NCBI RefSeq assembly: GCF_910592395.1
Contig: NC_088312.1
Location: 17,183,292-17,247,291 of the forward strand
From: Lineus longissimus
Lineage: Eukaryota > Nemertea > Pilidiophora > Heteronemertea > Lineidae
Length of the DNA: 64,000 nucleotides
Direction: 5' to 3'
Positions 1-9,372 of the stretch are shown piece after piece. Positions within the stretch are counted from its first letter, which is position 1, and every line of letters begins with the position of its first letter. Made by a program: the position numbers and the translations under genes. The notes under the pieces were generated by a model. It was not told the origin of the DNA. It searched no databases and worked only from the letters and a program-made list of their open reading frames with translations.

Positions 1-591
1 ATGACATTTCTTCGTCCAGCAAAATTCCATATTGGACGACCTTAAACATCCACTATTTGCTATATTATGCATTCTAAAATACCTTGGTACCGTAAAGTCA
101 ACTTTTAAATGGAAAATGCATAAGCCTCGTTCTGAGAGCGGAGTGTTTTGGACACGCAACCAAGATGCTCTACCAAAGTTCCCTCGGGTTGCACTAAAAT
201 GTGGAAACCATGCACACGTCACGTCAATGGAATTTCAGCTCACTTCAGAAGTTTGAGGCTCTCAAAACACTGCTTCAAACACAAATCAGTCAAGGAAGCA
301 TCAACCACCCTAAGTTTTTTAATGAGCACTACACATATTTGCCGCGAAAAACGCTCCAAATAGCCCATTTGCGCGGATTTTAGCATCACTTTGAGCGAGC
401 CGATGCGGACTTCCTGTGCGCGCTGTACAAAATGTACATGTCTCATTTTCTGCAACGTTGCCGTAACATAATGTAAACAACGGCGCTACCGGCGCTCCGG
501 CCGGGCCGGCGATGGATGGAACTTGCCAAATTCGCACATATTCAAGTTATTTTCGTGGCCTATCTTTTTAAGTTTGAGGTATTTTAGAATA
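1..591. other. Intergenic, nothing recognised
   Basis: I see no exon, transposon end or clear repeat here. Short open frames occur on both strands, but they overlap one another in several frames and show no recognisable domain. A GC-rich patch near 480-520 contains CCGGC repeats. Confidence 0.5.
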
Positions 592-761
592 GAAATTGAA
601 CCCTCGGCTTTGGACCTTGGTTGAGTTACCAAGACACTCTCGGGTGGAGCTAAAATTTCGTCCAAACCCTCGCCTGTCGGCTCGGGTTTGGACTGTATTT
701 AAGCTCCACCCGAGAGTGTCTTGGTAACTCAACCAAGGTCCTCCGCCTCGGGTTCAATTCC
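592..761. repeat. Fold-back (hairpin) repeat with 60-bp arms
   Basis: Positions 612-651 and 702-741 are 40-bp perfect inverted copies. The pairing continues outward with a few mismatches to 592 and 761. The 50-bp spacer holds a second inverted pair (660-669 with 684-693, GTCCAAACCC / GGGTTTGGAC), so the whole segment could fold into a two-tier hairpin. It has no coding capacity and resembles a fold-back MITE. Target-site duplications are not clear. Confidence 0.8.
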
Positions 762-2409
762 TTAAACCAAATGTCTTGGCAAAGAAATCAATCCAAAGGA
801 AAATAATGAAACAATTTGTTTTTAATGAAATATACAAAATGTATTTGTAAACTTCATTTTGATTGGATTAAAACCTTTTAGGATCCGTTACGACATTTTT
901 TTGGATCCGTTATTGCTTTTTTGGATCCGATACGATGTGATGACTTGAAATCACATGATGTGAATCGAGTTACGCTATTGGCCAAGAACATTTGGTAGCA
1001 TAATATTGTAGAATGTCAGTAATAATAATAACATTCACAATCTCTGAGGTATCGTTGGCATTTGTCTGTTTTTCCTGCTACTCACAATTATAGCCCACTG
1101 GACGCAAGGACCCAACACGCCGCGTAGCGGCAAAATAGCGAAGCTGGCGGAACATTTATAACTTGTCACCCTGGCCTTATTATGGACTTATAGCGCGATT
1201 GTGGGGTTGTAACTATTTTGCTGTATATTGTCACGAGGAAAGAAAAGCACGCGACCTCACGCCGATCTATTTATGTAAAGTGATAATTAGAAGGTATATA
1301 GTTCAGGAAAATTTAATAAAAAATCATTCCATATCGTCTTTTGAGAACATTTTTAATTGTAAAAAAATCATTCCCTATTGTCTTTTGAGAGCATTTTTAA
1401 TTGTAAAAAATACATGCCTACGTCACAGAGTCTCTGCAATGGTCATTGTTATGGGCACCAGACTCACAGTCTGGTGACCATATTGAGATCACTCATGTTC
1501 TGGTTTCTTTCTTTCTTTCTGTTCACATTTTACAAACATTATTGCGAGTGTTCTCCAAAACAGCTAAATAAACCAAAAATCTATCACCCCTACACTACCA
1601 AACATAATCCCATCTAGTGTACGTCGCAAAAGACTTTTCAAAATTCGGATTATTTCGATGACTTTGAAGCGTTTTTATGCTCCGATTTTCTGATCTGTTT
1701 GAGAATTTCCTAAGCGATTCTGGTGACATCACGTAACACGAGTTCGATTCGATGACATCACTTCAACCCGAGTTCAATTCGAGTGTTGGCATTCTCATAT
1801 AAAACAGTTAACTGGGCTTATAACTCGGCTTACTCGGTTCACGCATGCCCATTTGAAGCCACGGGCAGACCATTGATAGATTGGTTCCCGATTGTCTCAC
1901 TAGGGTGTATGAGACTCCCTGTAGTCCTAGTAGTCCTTATATCAATGTGTTTGGTCGCCTGATGCTTGTGACGAGTAGTGTTTGGGTTTTCTAACGTTAG
2001 TGCATTTCTATAGTATAGGCCTAGTACATGCCCATTGACGTCGGACCTCTAGGCTCTGGCCACTGGCTGCATTGGCGATTGGGTACGGGGTGAGTTTTGA
2101 TCAATCAAGCTGTCTGCCAGCCATAGGCTAATACCGGAAGATATTAGCTAGAACACCGACCATCCGGTGAAGTAACTATAAAAATGAAACAAAGTGAAGG
2201 AATCTTTTTTGCCTGGGTGAGAAACCTTCGTAAAAATTATATACTTTCGATTGTCGGATGATCTATTTCTGAACATAGTAATTTCTCCGCTCTGGTCATA
2301 ACCCCCTCCCCCTCTACGCATATGGATACCATCATTAGGCACCACTGCCTTCTCCACAATCCTGGGGCCCATCAAATTTGCTGGTCAGCAAATTTCTCAG
2401 TCTAGTTAT
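762..2409. other. Intergenic with short local repeats
   Basis: No gene is recognised. Three short GGATCCG motifs lie at about 880-930. A 44-bp unit is tandemly duplicated at 1321-1364 and 1365-1408. The second unit and its 3' flank (1388-1445) are repeated in diverged form at about 2649-2705. Two roughly 30-bp direct repeats containing GACATCAC and GAGTTC lie between about 1720 and 1780. These look like decayed repeat DNA. Confidence 0.55.
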
Positions 2410-2914
2410 CACAGTAGTCTCGCGCAGCCAGAAGTTCTTCACTTATTAGTCTGCTGCATGCTAGACCTTCTTTGTACGAGACGTTTTCCAGCACGATGTA
2501 TGTGGGCAGAAGCAACACTGCGCATGATGACCTCGAGCAGGGGCTGCTGATAGATTATGCTAATGAGCATACCTTCCTTATTGAGTTTTCCCATAATGGT
2601 CCATATCGCGCGAAGCTCGGGACGGCATGGTTCTCTTATTGCATGTATAGAGCATTTTTAATTGTTAAAAGTATATGCCTACGTCAGTGTCTGTAATGGT
2701 CATTTTTCTCACAGTAGTGTCGCGCAGCCAGACCTTCTTCACTTATTAGTCTGGCGCAACCAGGCGTTTTTTGTACTAGACATTTTCCACCACAATGTAT
2801 CTGGTCCGAAGAAACTCTCGCAAGATTACCTCGAGCTGGAGCTGAGAATAGATTATGCTAATGAGCATACTTCCTCATTGAGTTTTCCCAGAATGGTGCA
2901 TATCGCGCGAAGCT
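2410..2914. repeat. Diverged tandem duplication, about 300-bp period
   Basis: 2410-2617 and 2710-2914 are two copies of the same ~205-bp sequence. Both begin CACAGTAGT.TCGCGCAGCC and end with CATATCGCGCGAAGCT. I estimate about 80 percent identity by eye. Both keep the dyad TATGCTAATGAGCATA. The intervening 2649-2705 block is related to 1388-1445, so the repeat unit is probably longer than the duplicated core. No coding signal is shared by the copies. Confidence 0.8.
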
Positions 2915-2929
2915 ACTAAGCCTAATACT

Positions 2930-3000
2930 ATTAGGCCCCGCGTGGTGGCGCTGAGGCGTCCGCTGTAATCAAGAGAGTGAGTGCTTGAGTCACTCTAGAA
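2930..3000 (+). repeat. Possible tRNA-like SINE head remnant
   Basis: The stretch GGTGGCGCTGAGGCGTCCGC followed by TGTAATC and TTGAGTC resembles a degenerate tRNA-derived SINE promoter (A-box-like TGGCGCTGAGG, B-box-like CTTGAGTCAC). Both boxes deviate from consensus and I cannot fold a full cloverleaf. This is a weak call by resemblance only. Confidence 0.3.
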
Positions 3001-3051
3001 GCTTATCATTTTCGCATTGCTACAATGAAAGACCCAATACTGAAACCACAC

Positions 3052-3107
3052 GTCTGTTGACTGTGCTTTAAGAAAGACTAATCTCTCTTAAAACACAGTC
3101 AACAGAC
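3052..3107. repeat. Short hairpin
   Basis: GTCTGTTGACTGTG at 3052-3065 is perfectly inverted at 3094-3107. Imperfect pairing of a TTTAAGA-type stretch continues inward, giving an almost uninterrupted 56-base hairpin. It may be a tiny MITE or a fold-back remnant. No coding content is seen. Confidence 0.75.
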
Positions 3108-3861
3108 ACCGCTACCCCCTCACACTCTGAAACCAGAAATGCCCACCCGTTCCTGCTACCTTAATCTTCTGGATGGCACCTGATATATTATGCAGCACTG
3201 CCCTTTATTTTTGGTAATGTAAGCAGTGAACATCTTTCCATGGATTCATCTTTTCAACAAAAAAAAAATTGTCAACCAAATAATACCATGATGAGTGTGA
3301 AAGCCCGGGTGGTTGATATAAAGTATTTTCAAATGTTTGGTCTTATATTTTTGGCCTTATGTTGCATAAGCCACGTTACCATGTGAGTTACTACAGGACC
3401 CCACAAATAATGTTATGCTGTGCGCTCAATTAGAGTTGGTTCATTCTGGGATTAATTTTTCACCCTCGCACATGGTGTGTTGTTTAGTTTCACCTATGAA
3501 ATTGTGATGCTATGATGATGCAATTCAAATGAACTGTTTGCTTCCCGTCTGGGATGATGTCACAGTGCATAAACTGGTGTTAGCGTTTTATTAGTAAACA
3601 TCTGCTGATACGCAGGATCAAGGCGAGCTTTGCTCATGACCCTCTAATAATGGAGTGGATTATATTGTACCAGTTTAGGAAATGCTACATGTAGCACAGC
3701 AAGCTTACAATTGCCAAATGTATTGGTGACACCATTATTTGGACCGAGGGTACACTGTGTTAACATGAGTCCCCTTCATACCTTTAAGGTGGTATGCCTG
3801 TTACTGTTACATGTATGTCATTGTTTCAACTACAGTAAAGCTGCTGAAATATAGCATTTTT
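3108..3861. other. Intergenic, nothing recognised
   Basis: AT-rich sequence with no recognisable exon, mobile-element end or structured repeat. Confidence 0.5.
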
Positions 3862-3910
3862 AGCTCAGCTGACTAAGTCAGCCGAGCTTGTCAAATAAGT
3901 TGTTCAGTGG

Positions 3911-4049
3911 CGTCCGTCTGTCCATCCATCCATCCATCCGTCCGTCCGTCCGTCCGTCCGTCCGTCCGTCCGTCCGTCCGTACGTCCGTCCGTCCGTCCG
4001 TCCGTACGTCCGTACGTCCGTACGTCCGTCCGTCCATACGTCCATCCGT
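3911..4049. repeat. (CCGT)n/(CCAT)n microsatellite
   Basis: This is a run of CCGT tetranucleotides with CCAT units at both edges and occasional TACG interruptions. It directly follows the 5' hairpin of element E1. Related CCGT/CCAT-rich stretches follow the same 5' end at about 18955 and 29545, so the microsatellite is part of the repeat family. Confidence 0.95.
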
Positions 4050-5587
4050 TAAACCCATGGTGCACATTTTGTAACTGTGAGACCTAGAGACTTCAATTTT
4101 GCATTTCTGGATACTTCTGGTCAAACTCTACTTTCAAAACAAAATTTGTCGCCATTCGACCTACTTCCTGCGAGCGAGAGTGCATGAAGGAAACTGGCCT
4201 ATATCGGCCTAGGAGCAGCAGAATTAGTCGAAATATGCTCTAATATTACGATAAAATTCTTGAAAATCTATTTTATTGAGAAAAAGTTCAAAATTTTAAC
4301 AGGAGAGGGCGCTACCTGCCATTTAATTATTTCTGCCGATTCAAATTCCCGCCCGATGACGTCAGCCATCAATGAAGTCTCCTATTTGCCAGTTCTCAAA
4401 ACATGGCAGCTACACAACAAAAGCAGTAGCTCCAGGAATAAATCACTGTTCAGCTTCGTAATCGATTGTACCCCCACTTTATTGTGTTTTGTGTGGTGTT
4501 CCTATTCAATTAACGATGTAAGGCCTTATTTTGTTGGTTTTAATTGAGAAGGTGCATTATAAGCGGCGTACGAAATACCGAAGCGGAGACAAAATGGTGG
4601 CATGTTGTTTACGCCATGTGCAATAATCTTGGAGCTCAATGACACTCAAGTACCCAATTTTCTGCTTAAAAAGGAGTCTGGTAGGCGATATTATCACTAG
4701 TTCGTTTCAGTGGTAGTCATAAGGTCTTTAGGGACTACTTTCAGAAATTAGTTCTTGAAAATTTGGCCACATTTCTGTGAAAACGATGTCGGAAGTGCAT
4801 GCTCTGTTCGCGATGACATCGCCGATGTATTTTGAAGTGGAGAATTCCCACAGTATGTGCAGTGAATCGGCATGATTCTGTTCACCTATTAAGTTTTAGT
4901 TCTACGATTCTTTCATGAGTAAAAAGTAGACATTCTAAGCAATAAAATAATGTCACTCCCATAAAAATTGATTGGAAATTGAGGGAGCTACGGCATTCTG
5001 TTCGGCAACTGGCAGCGCTGAAAAAATACATTGCATACTGTACAATACCAAATGGCACATTTTAAAAAGCGCTCATTGGACAACGTAGGGAATCACCAGA
5101 AATGACGTCATCGCTGGTCTAAATAGAAAACTACGGTGGCGCAGTAGAGCACAAGAAAAGGTTTAGCATTAACTTCGTCATGCAAGTTTCAGCAACAAAA
5201 CGATTTCTCATGAATGATTTATTTGATCATCATCAGCTTGTTTCCCCTGATAAATAAAAAATGATTTACAATTTCCATCAAAGTTTTCTATTTTGTGTAT
5301 AGTCACATGTTATTTAACTGGCAAGGAGCCAAGCAGTTTTGAATATTCGCGGGAAAATACTTCGTACTTGTAAACGAGGCTATGACAATGAGTATGCTCA
5401 TTCATGGCATAAACTTCATGTTTCGGTAAATATTTTCATACAATGATTTCACCCGAATTATGGTCAGGATTGAGGAATGAACAGTGGCATAATTATGTCA
5501 ACCAAAAACATTGGTACCGTAGTGAACACAAAAGGATATCAAAGACCATGGAGCATGCCATTTTCATGCATAATGAACTAAACACCT

Positions 5588-5609
5588 GGGGCCAATTCCA
5601 TAAAAGCAT
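5588..5609 (+). repeat. Left terminal inverted repeat of the Harbinger element
   Basis: This 22-bp sequence is perfectly inverted at 8059-8080. With one mismatch the similarity extends 3 bp outward (CCT versus CCC). Terminal GG..CC is common in Harbinger elements. Confidence 0.9.
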
Positions 5610-5887
5610 TCTAACTTAGTATGTTACTAGGCCTTAGCAAGATTCCAAATGCTTAGTTGGTTGCTTGTTAGCAAGCACCTAAATCGTATTCCCTAAAACC
5701 ATTCTATGAACCATTCTTACTAGTTGCTTGCTAAGCATTGGCTGGAATGGTGTGTTCATTACGAAACCACAAAACCATATTGATCAATTTCATTTCACAA
5801 TGGGGAAAGGGTTCAATTCAGGACATGGCGTTAGGCCTAAGCATTTGGTGTGTATTGAGAAAAGGGCTGTAGAGCAGACGCTTCAAA

Positions 5888-6807
5888 ATGGCAACTGCAA
5901 GCTGGAAAGAGACAAAGGAAGCCTAACTACTCGGCCCAGGAAAACCTTTTTCTTGCTGAGTGCTACGAAGAGTTTAAGGATATCATAGACGCACCACACA
6001 GGGATGCCAATATCAACGCGAAGAAGAACAAAGCATGGGACAATATATGTGCACAACACAAGGCAAGTTTCCCGCATATTGAACGTTCTAAGGATGATCT
6101 GAAACTGAAGCTTTCCAAACTGAAGTTGGAATCTCGAGAGAAGCTTCTGGAGAAAAAGAAATCACGCAACAAGACAGGGGGTGGAAAACCCACAACTGAG
6201 CCCAACCCAGCCCAGCAGAACATCCTAGATCTATAGTGAAGAAACCCCTGGGTTCAAGGGGCTGAAGGGTGTTGAGACTCCTGCTACAGTGTCGGCATCC
6301 CAAGATCAATTATCATCCGATGCAGGTAAGCAGGTAAGTCAGGACTACCTTTGTTTACAGATGGCTGGAAGAAACACACACTGCAAGAGCACTAAAAAAT
6401 AACACAGTTTTTAAAGTTACATACCATTTAATATAACAGACAAATTTGCGATCATACAGTTGAACAGTTATAATGTTGGAAATATTTCTGTCACCTTTCA
6501 TTGAAAAAGTTCTTTTTTCAGGTTCCGACAATGATGCCGACCAATCGAATGAAACTGCAGAACCGGCTGAGGAAGCGACAGCAAGTGCAACCACAAGCCG
6601 TACCGGAACTCCGTCGTCAAGCCCGATTCCAAGGAAATACGCCTCATTCGATGATTTAGTTCACATTGAGAAAAAAATGAACTTCTCAAACGAAAAAATT
6701 TTAAATTGAAAAGAAAGAAACTTAAGTTACAGATTCGACTTTTGCAGCATAAAGTAAATGAAGTGAACTCGCCCAAAGACGATGGTCAAGTATTCTTTCA
6801 CCTGTGA
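5888..6807 (+). pseudogene. Harbinger Myb/SANT-like DNA-binding protein, broken
   Basis: This is the accessory gene of the Harbinger element. In this superfamily the Myb-like protein binds transposon ends and helps bring the transposase to the nucleus. The ATG at 5888 leads after five codons into a +1 frameshift. The next frame (to a TAG at 6234-6236) encodes an aromatic- and acid-rich helical segment (NYSAQENLFLAECYEEF, then KAWDNICAQH) typical of Myb/SANT-like domains, followed by a lysine-rich helix. A third frame encodes a Ser/Thr-rich linker to a donor at 6326. The acceptor at 6521 continues in phase with GSDNDADQSNE. A last frameshift near 6675 precedes a basic, leucine-rich tail ending at TGA 6805-6807. 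About three frameshifts make this copy non-functional. Family assignment is by resemblance. Confidence 0.75.
6326..6521 (+). other. Intron of the Myb/SANT-like gene
   Basis: The donor GCAG|GTAAGC and acceptor TTTTTTCAG|GTTCC bound a 196-bp AT-rich intron. The reading frame continues in phase across the junction (…DAG/SDND…). Confidence 0.65.
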
Positions 6808-6897
6808 GCCATACTCGGCAACGGCAACTTACTCCACAACAACTACTATTTACAAGTACAGGTGATATTTTGACAAGGCATGGGAGTAAGTTCTCAA

Positions 6898-6903
6898 AAT
6901 AAA
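6898..6903 (+). promoter_or_regulatory. Polyadenylation signal AATAAA
   Basis: The hexamer lies about 90 bases after the end of the Myb/SANT-like frame and just before the convergent transposase gene, as expected for the + strand transcript. Confidence 0.5.
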
Positions 6904-6943
6904 GAGTGACCATACTAGCATATCCTCTGCATCTTTTTGTTTA

Positions 6944-7852
6944 TTAATGTTCGAATCTGTTCTGTATCAATAAGGCACGTGCTCGGTGTCCATTTGCTTG
7001 TCCAGTATATTCCTCCAGATCAGGTTGTAGACGCCCAGGTTCAACATCATCAACCTAAGGCTCGTTTCTGTCCACTGCGATATTGTGCAGCACAGCTGTT
7101 GCTGCAATTACTTTGCAGGTATCCTCTGGATTTCTCAAACGACTTTCAAGATGTAAGGTATGGAATCCACGTTTCCACCTGCCAATCGTTTGTTCAACCA
7201 AAACCCTAGTACGCTTATGAGCTGAATTGTAACGCCGCTCAGAAGCTGTGTGCGGATTCAGAAGGGGTATCATAAGCCAGCTTCGGCACGGATATCCGCT
7301 ATCACCAAGGATGAACCCATCAATAGCACCACTCTCCATGAGATCCCAAATCTGACTTGTCCTCAATATTCTGCTATCGTGTGCACCTCCAGGCCATCTT
7401 GCCACGATTTTGATGAATTTCCCCTTGTGATCACAAATGACTTGCACATTAATTGAATGATAGTCGATATCGTTCTCATGTGGAGAACACATCCAAACAT
7501 GAGTTCCGTCCACGCAGCCTATCACTTCTGGAAAGTGTACACGTCTCATCCTATAGAATCCATCCTTGATTTGGGCTATATTTCGTGCATCAGGGAATTT
7601 CACATATTCACCTATCTTCTCTGCGAGAGAATCCGTCACACGATGAATAGCACGCCAAGCAGTTTGTGGAGATACCTGTAGAGGATCCCCAACAACATAT
7701 TGGAAGGTGCCAGTTGCATAATATTGAAGTGCTATCAACACCTGCTGAGATGGGAGTAGGGCGAAGTTTCTCCGTGTAGGATGTTCAATATCCGGGGCAA
7801 CAATGTCCGTTATAAACATTATCCCCTCCCTCGAGAATACGCAATTCAGCAA
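6944..7852 (-). pseudogene. PIF/Harbinger DDE transposase (HARBI1-like), near-intact
   Basis: This protein catalyses cut-and-paste movement of the element with an RNase H-fold DDE nuclease. The open frame (7852 down to 7058) covers 265 residues. The catalytic residues are all visible: D115 in GCVDGTHVW, D184 in LGDSGYP and E220 in LVEQTIGRWKRGF, followed by the family's C-terminal VLHNIAVDRNEP. A TAG at 7055-7057 interrupts the frame. Beyond it the same frame reads on for about 36 more codons, ending RARALLIQNRFEH before TAA at 6944-6946, so TAG is probably a single premature stop. The N-terminus lacks a convincing ATG in this frame. An ATG-initiated frame just upstream (about 7873, MARQILELAELR) is offset by one base, suggesting a frameshift. 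This differs from the transposase fragment at 30311. Confidence 0.85.
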
Positions 7853-8058
7853 GTTCCAGGATCTGTCTCGCCATCCTTACTCTTCGAAGTCCAGAGGTGA
7901 AATGACTTTAGAACGGTGCTAAGGATTTAGTAGTACCCAAGACCTATTCTAGAAATAGTAAGCAACTAGGAACCTTGCTAAGCTTAGAACGGTTTTATGG
8001 AATAGAATTAGCATGGAACTAGAGATGGAATGAAGTTTAGCAACCAACTAGGCCTAGC

Positions 8059-8080
8059 ATGCTTTTATGGAATTGGCCCC
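8059..8080 (-). repeat. Right terminal inverted repeat of the Harbinger element
   Basis: Exact inverted copy of 5588-5609. The adjoining subterminal region (about 7920-8058) contains motifs such as GTAAGCAACTAG and TTTAGCAACCAACTAGG that mirror the left side. Confidence 0.9.
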
Positions 8081-8136
8081 GGGAAGATATTAATGATATT
8101 AACTCAGCTGAGCGCCAGGCCCTTGGGCCTCTTGTT

Positions 8137-9030
8137 ATGATCCTTGGATAACTCGAGTATATAGTCTGCAGAACACAAACTACTTGTTATACCATACCAA
8201 TATTAGATTATTTACCGTTCACTGGCAAGAGCATATCTACCGGTACATTGTGGCTATTGCCCTACTGATTGTGGCTCCAGCTGATCGCTCTGTTGACTCT
8301 ATAAAAGAGCGTAATTTAAGCTTACTGTGATTCAAGCTTCTGATGACAGTGCTCTGCACATTGATTCATTGGTATTTTTACCGTCATATGACCCCTTCAT
8401 TGTTGTCTGATGAAACTTATAGCGTATACAACATTCCTCTTTTAGTGTTCCAAACTGGTAAAGTATTTTATACGAATCACCTTTATGGTCCTGTCCCTTA
8501 TGTCACCATGGGCCCACTGATGTGTATATGACAATGAGATACATTTACAGTTAGCATTTAAAATGTTGTCCGAAACATACAAAACTAGCTAATTCATAGT
8601 TTTCCAACTATGTACCATTTTTCAAGTTATATTGTTATGATAGATCTCGGCCGTAGCAAATTTATTCTTGTGGTTTTCACCCTTGGTAGTTCTGCTAAAC
8701 GTTGGTATTAGCATAATCTGTTTGGCTCCTTGTGCCATAGCTAACATAGGCTTATTTATAGGCTACGTATTTTTACACTGGTTGCAAGTTGCGCCAGCAT
8801 TGTACACAAACTTTCATACTTTCGAATTTATGGATGCGGTTTGTACCTTCCCATATTTTGTATATATGGAGAGATTGTTAATTTCAGACCTACTTCAGTA
8901 TTGTTATGGTTTTGTTGCATAGGTTCCTATGCTATGTTTGTTAATCCCGTATTTCTGGTATTTGTTCAGACAGGAGGTTTTCAAGTCTCATGGGATTACG
9001 TAATGACCATGATTGATGGGTGAGATAGAA
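8137..9030. other. Intergenic, nothing recognised
   Basis: AT-rich sequence. Two open frames of 60-84 codons overlap in different frames (8668-9023) with hydrophobic, low-information translations. I see no domain, splice sites or repeat ends. Confidence 0.5.
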
Positions 9031-9372
9031 TTAAAAAAATTAAACGAGACTTATAAGTTTAAGTTTGATTGAGATTCAATCGAACTCTCAATCGGGAATG
9101 GAGTAATAACATGCCCACCCTTCATTCTGGTTTATTGATGTACATTTTTATGGTCATTAATTCAACTGTGTTTACATGTGGTTAATGTATTTCTTGTTTT
9201 TGTTGTGCCCTTCCCTTCTTTCCGTGGTATTCTCGTGTCCTCTCTCCAACGTTCAAGTATGGTTAGTTAGCATTGCAGCTGTCTCATGTTATTACTCCAT
9301 TCCCGATTGAGGGTTCGATAGAATCTCAATCAAACTTCAACTTACAGGTAAGTCTTGTTTAATTTTTAAATT
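9031..9372. mobile_element. Fold-back MITE-like element, ~80-bp inverted arms
   Basis: 9031-9113 and 9295-9372 are inverted copies with small mismatches. The inner ends read GGAATGGAGTAATAACATG and CATGTTATTACTCCATTCC. The spacer of about 180 bp is AT-rich and non-coding. Long inverted arms around a short non-coding core are typical of fold-back or MITE elements. Target duplications are not clear. Confidence 0.8.

Larger units (their letters stand above)
5588..8080. mobile_element. PIF/Harbinger DNA transposon, almost complete
   Basis: Perfect 22-bp terminal inverted repeats lie at 5588-5609 and 8059-8080 (outer sequence GGGGCCAATTCC). They bound 2493 bp that carry the two genes typical of PIF/Harbinger elements: a Myb/SANT-like protein on + and a DDE transposase on -, converging on about 6900-6945. 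Subterminal regions contain several GCTTGCTAAGC / AGTTGGTTGC-like motifs on both sides. The flanking bases do not show an obvious 3-bp target duplication. Both genes carry inactivating lesions, so this copy is probably dead but young. It sits inside repeat element E1. Confidence 0.9.
3862..8136 (+). mobile_element. Long non-autonomous element E1 (Helentron/HINE-like), interrupted by a Harbinger
   Basis: The 5' end follows a T-run and forms a hairpin (3862-3887, AGCTCAGCTGAC-taa-GTCAGCCGAGCT). A (CCGT)n microsatellite follows. The 3' end is CAGCTGAGCGCC (8105-8116), a hairpin AGGCCCTTGGGCCT (8117-8130) and the tail CTTGTT. The 5' GCTCAGCTG is inverted in the 3' CAGCTGAGC. The same ends and internal blocks (for example GAGTAAAAAGTAGAC near 4920) recur in the element at 18904-22165. 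Without the 2.5 kb transposon at 5588-8080 it would be about 1.8 kb. No coding capacity is seen. The Helentron/HINE assignment is inferred from architecture only. Confidence 0.65.

Noticed and set aside
1735-1785. tRNA gene suggested by GAGTTCGATTCGA
   Set aside because: The B-box-like string is not accompanied by an A-box or a foldable cloverleaf. It is part of a short direct repeat.
3891-4124. Open frame with repeated RTDGRTD
   Set aside because: It is simply a translation of the CCGT microsatellite.
8668-9023. Possible membrane protein from hydrophobic open frames
   Set aside because: Two overlapping frames in AT-rich DNA give hydrophobic residues by composition. There is no start context, splice site or family match.
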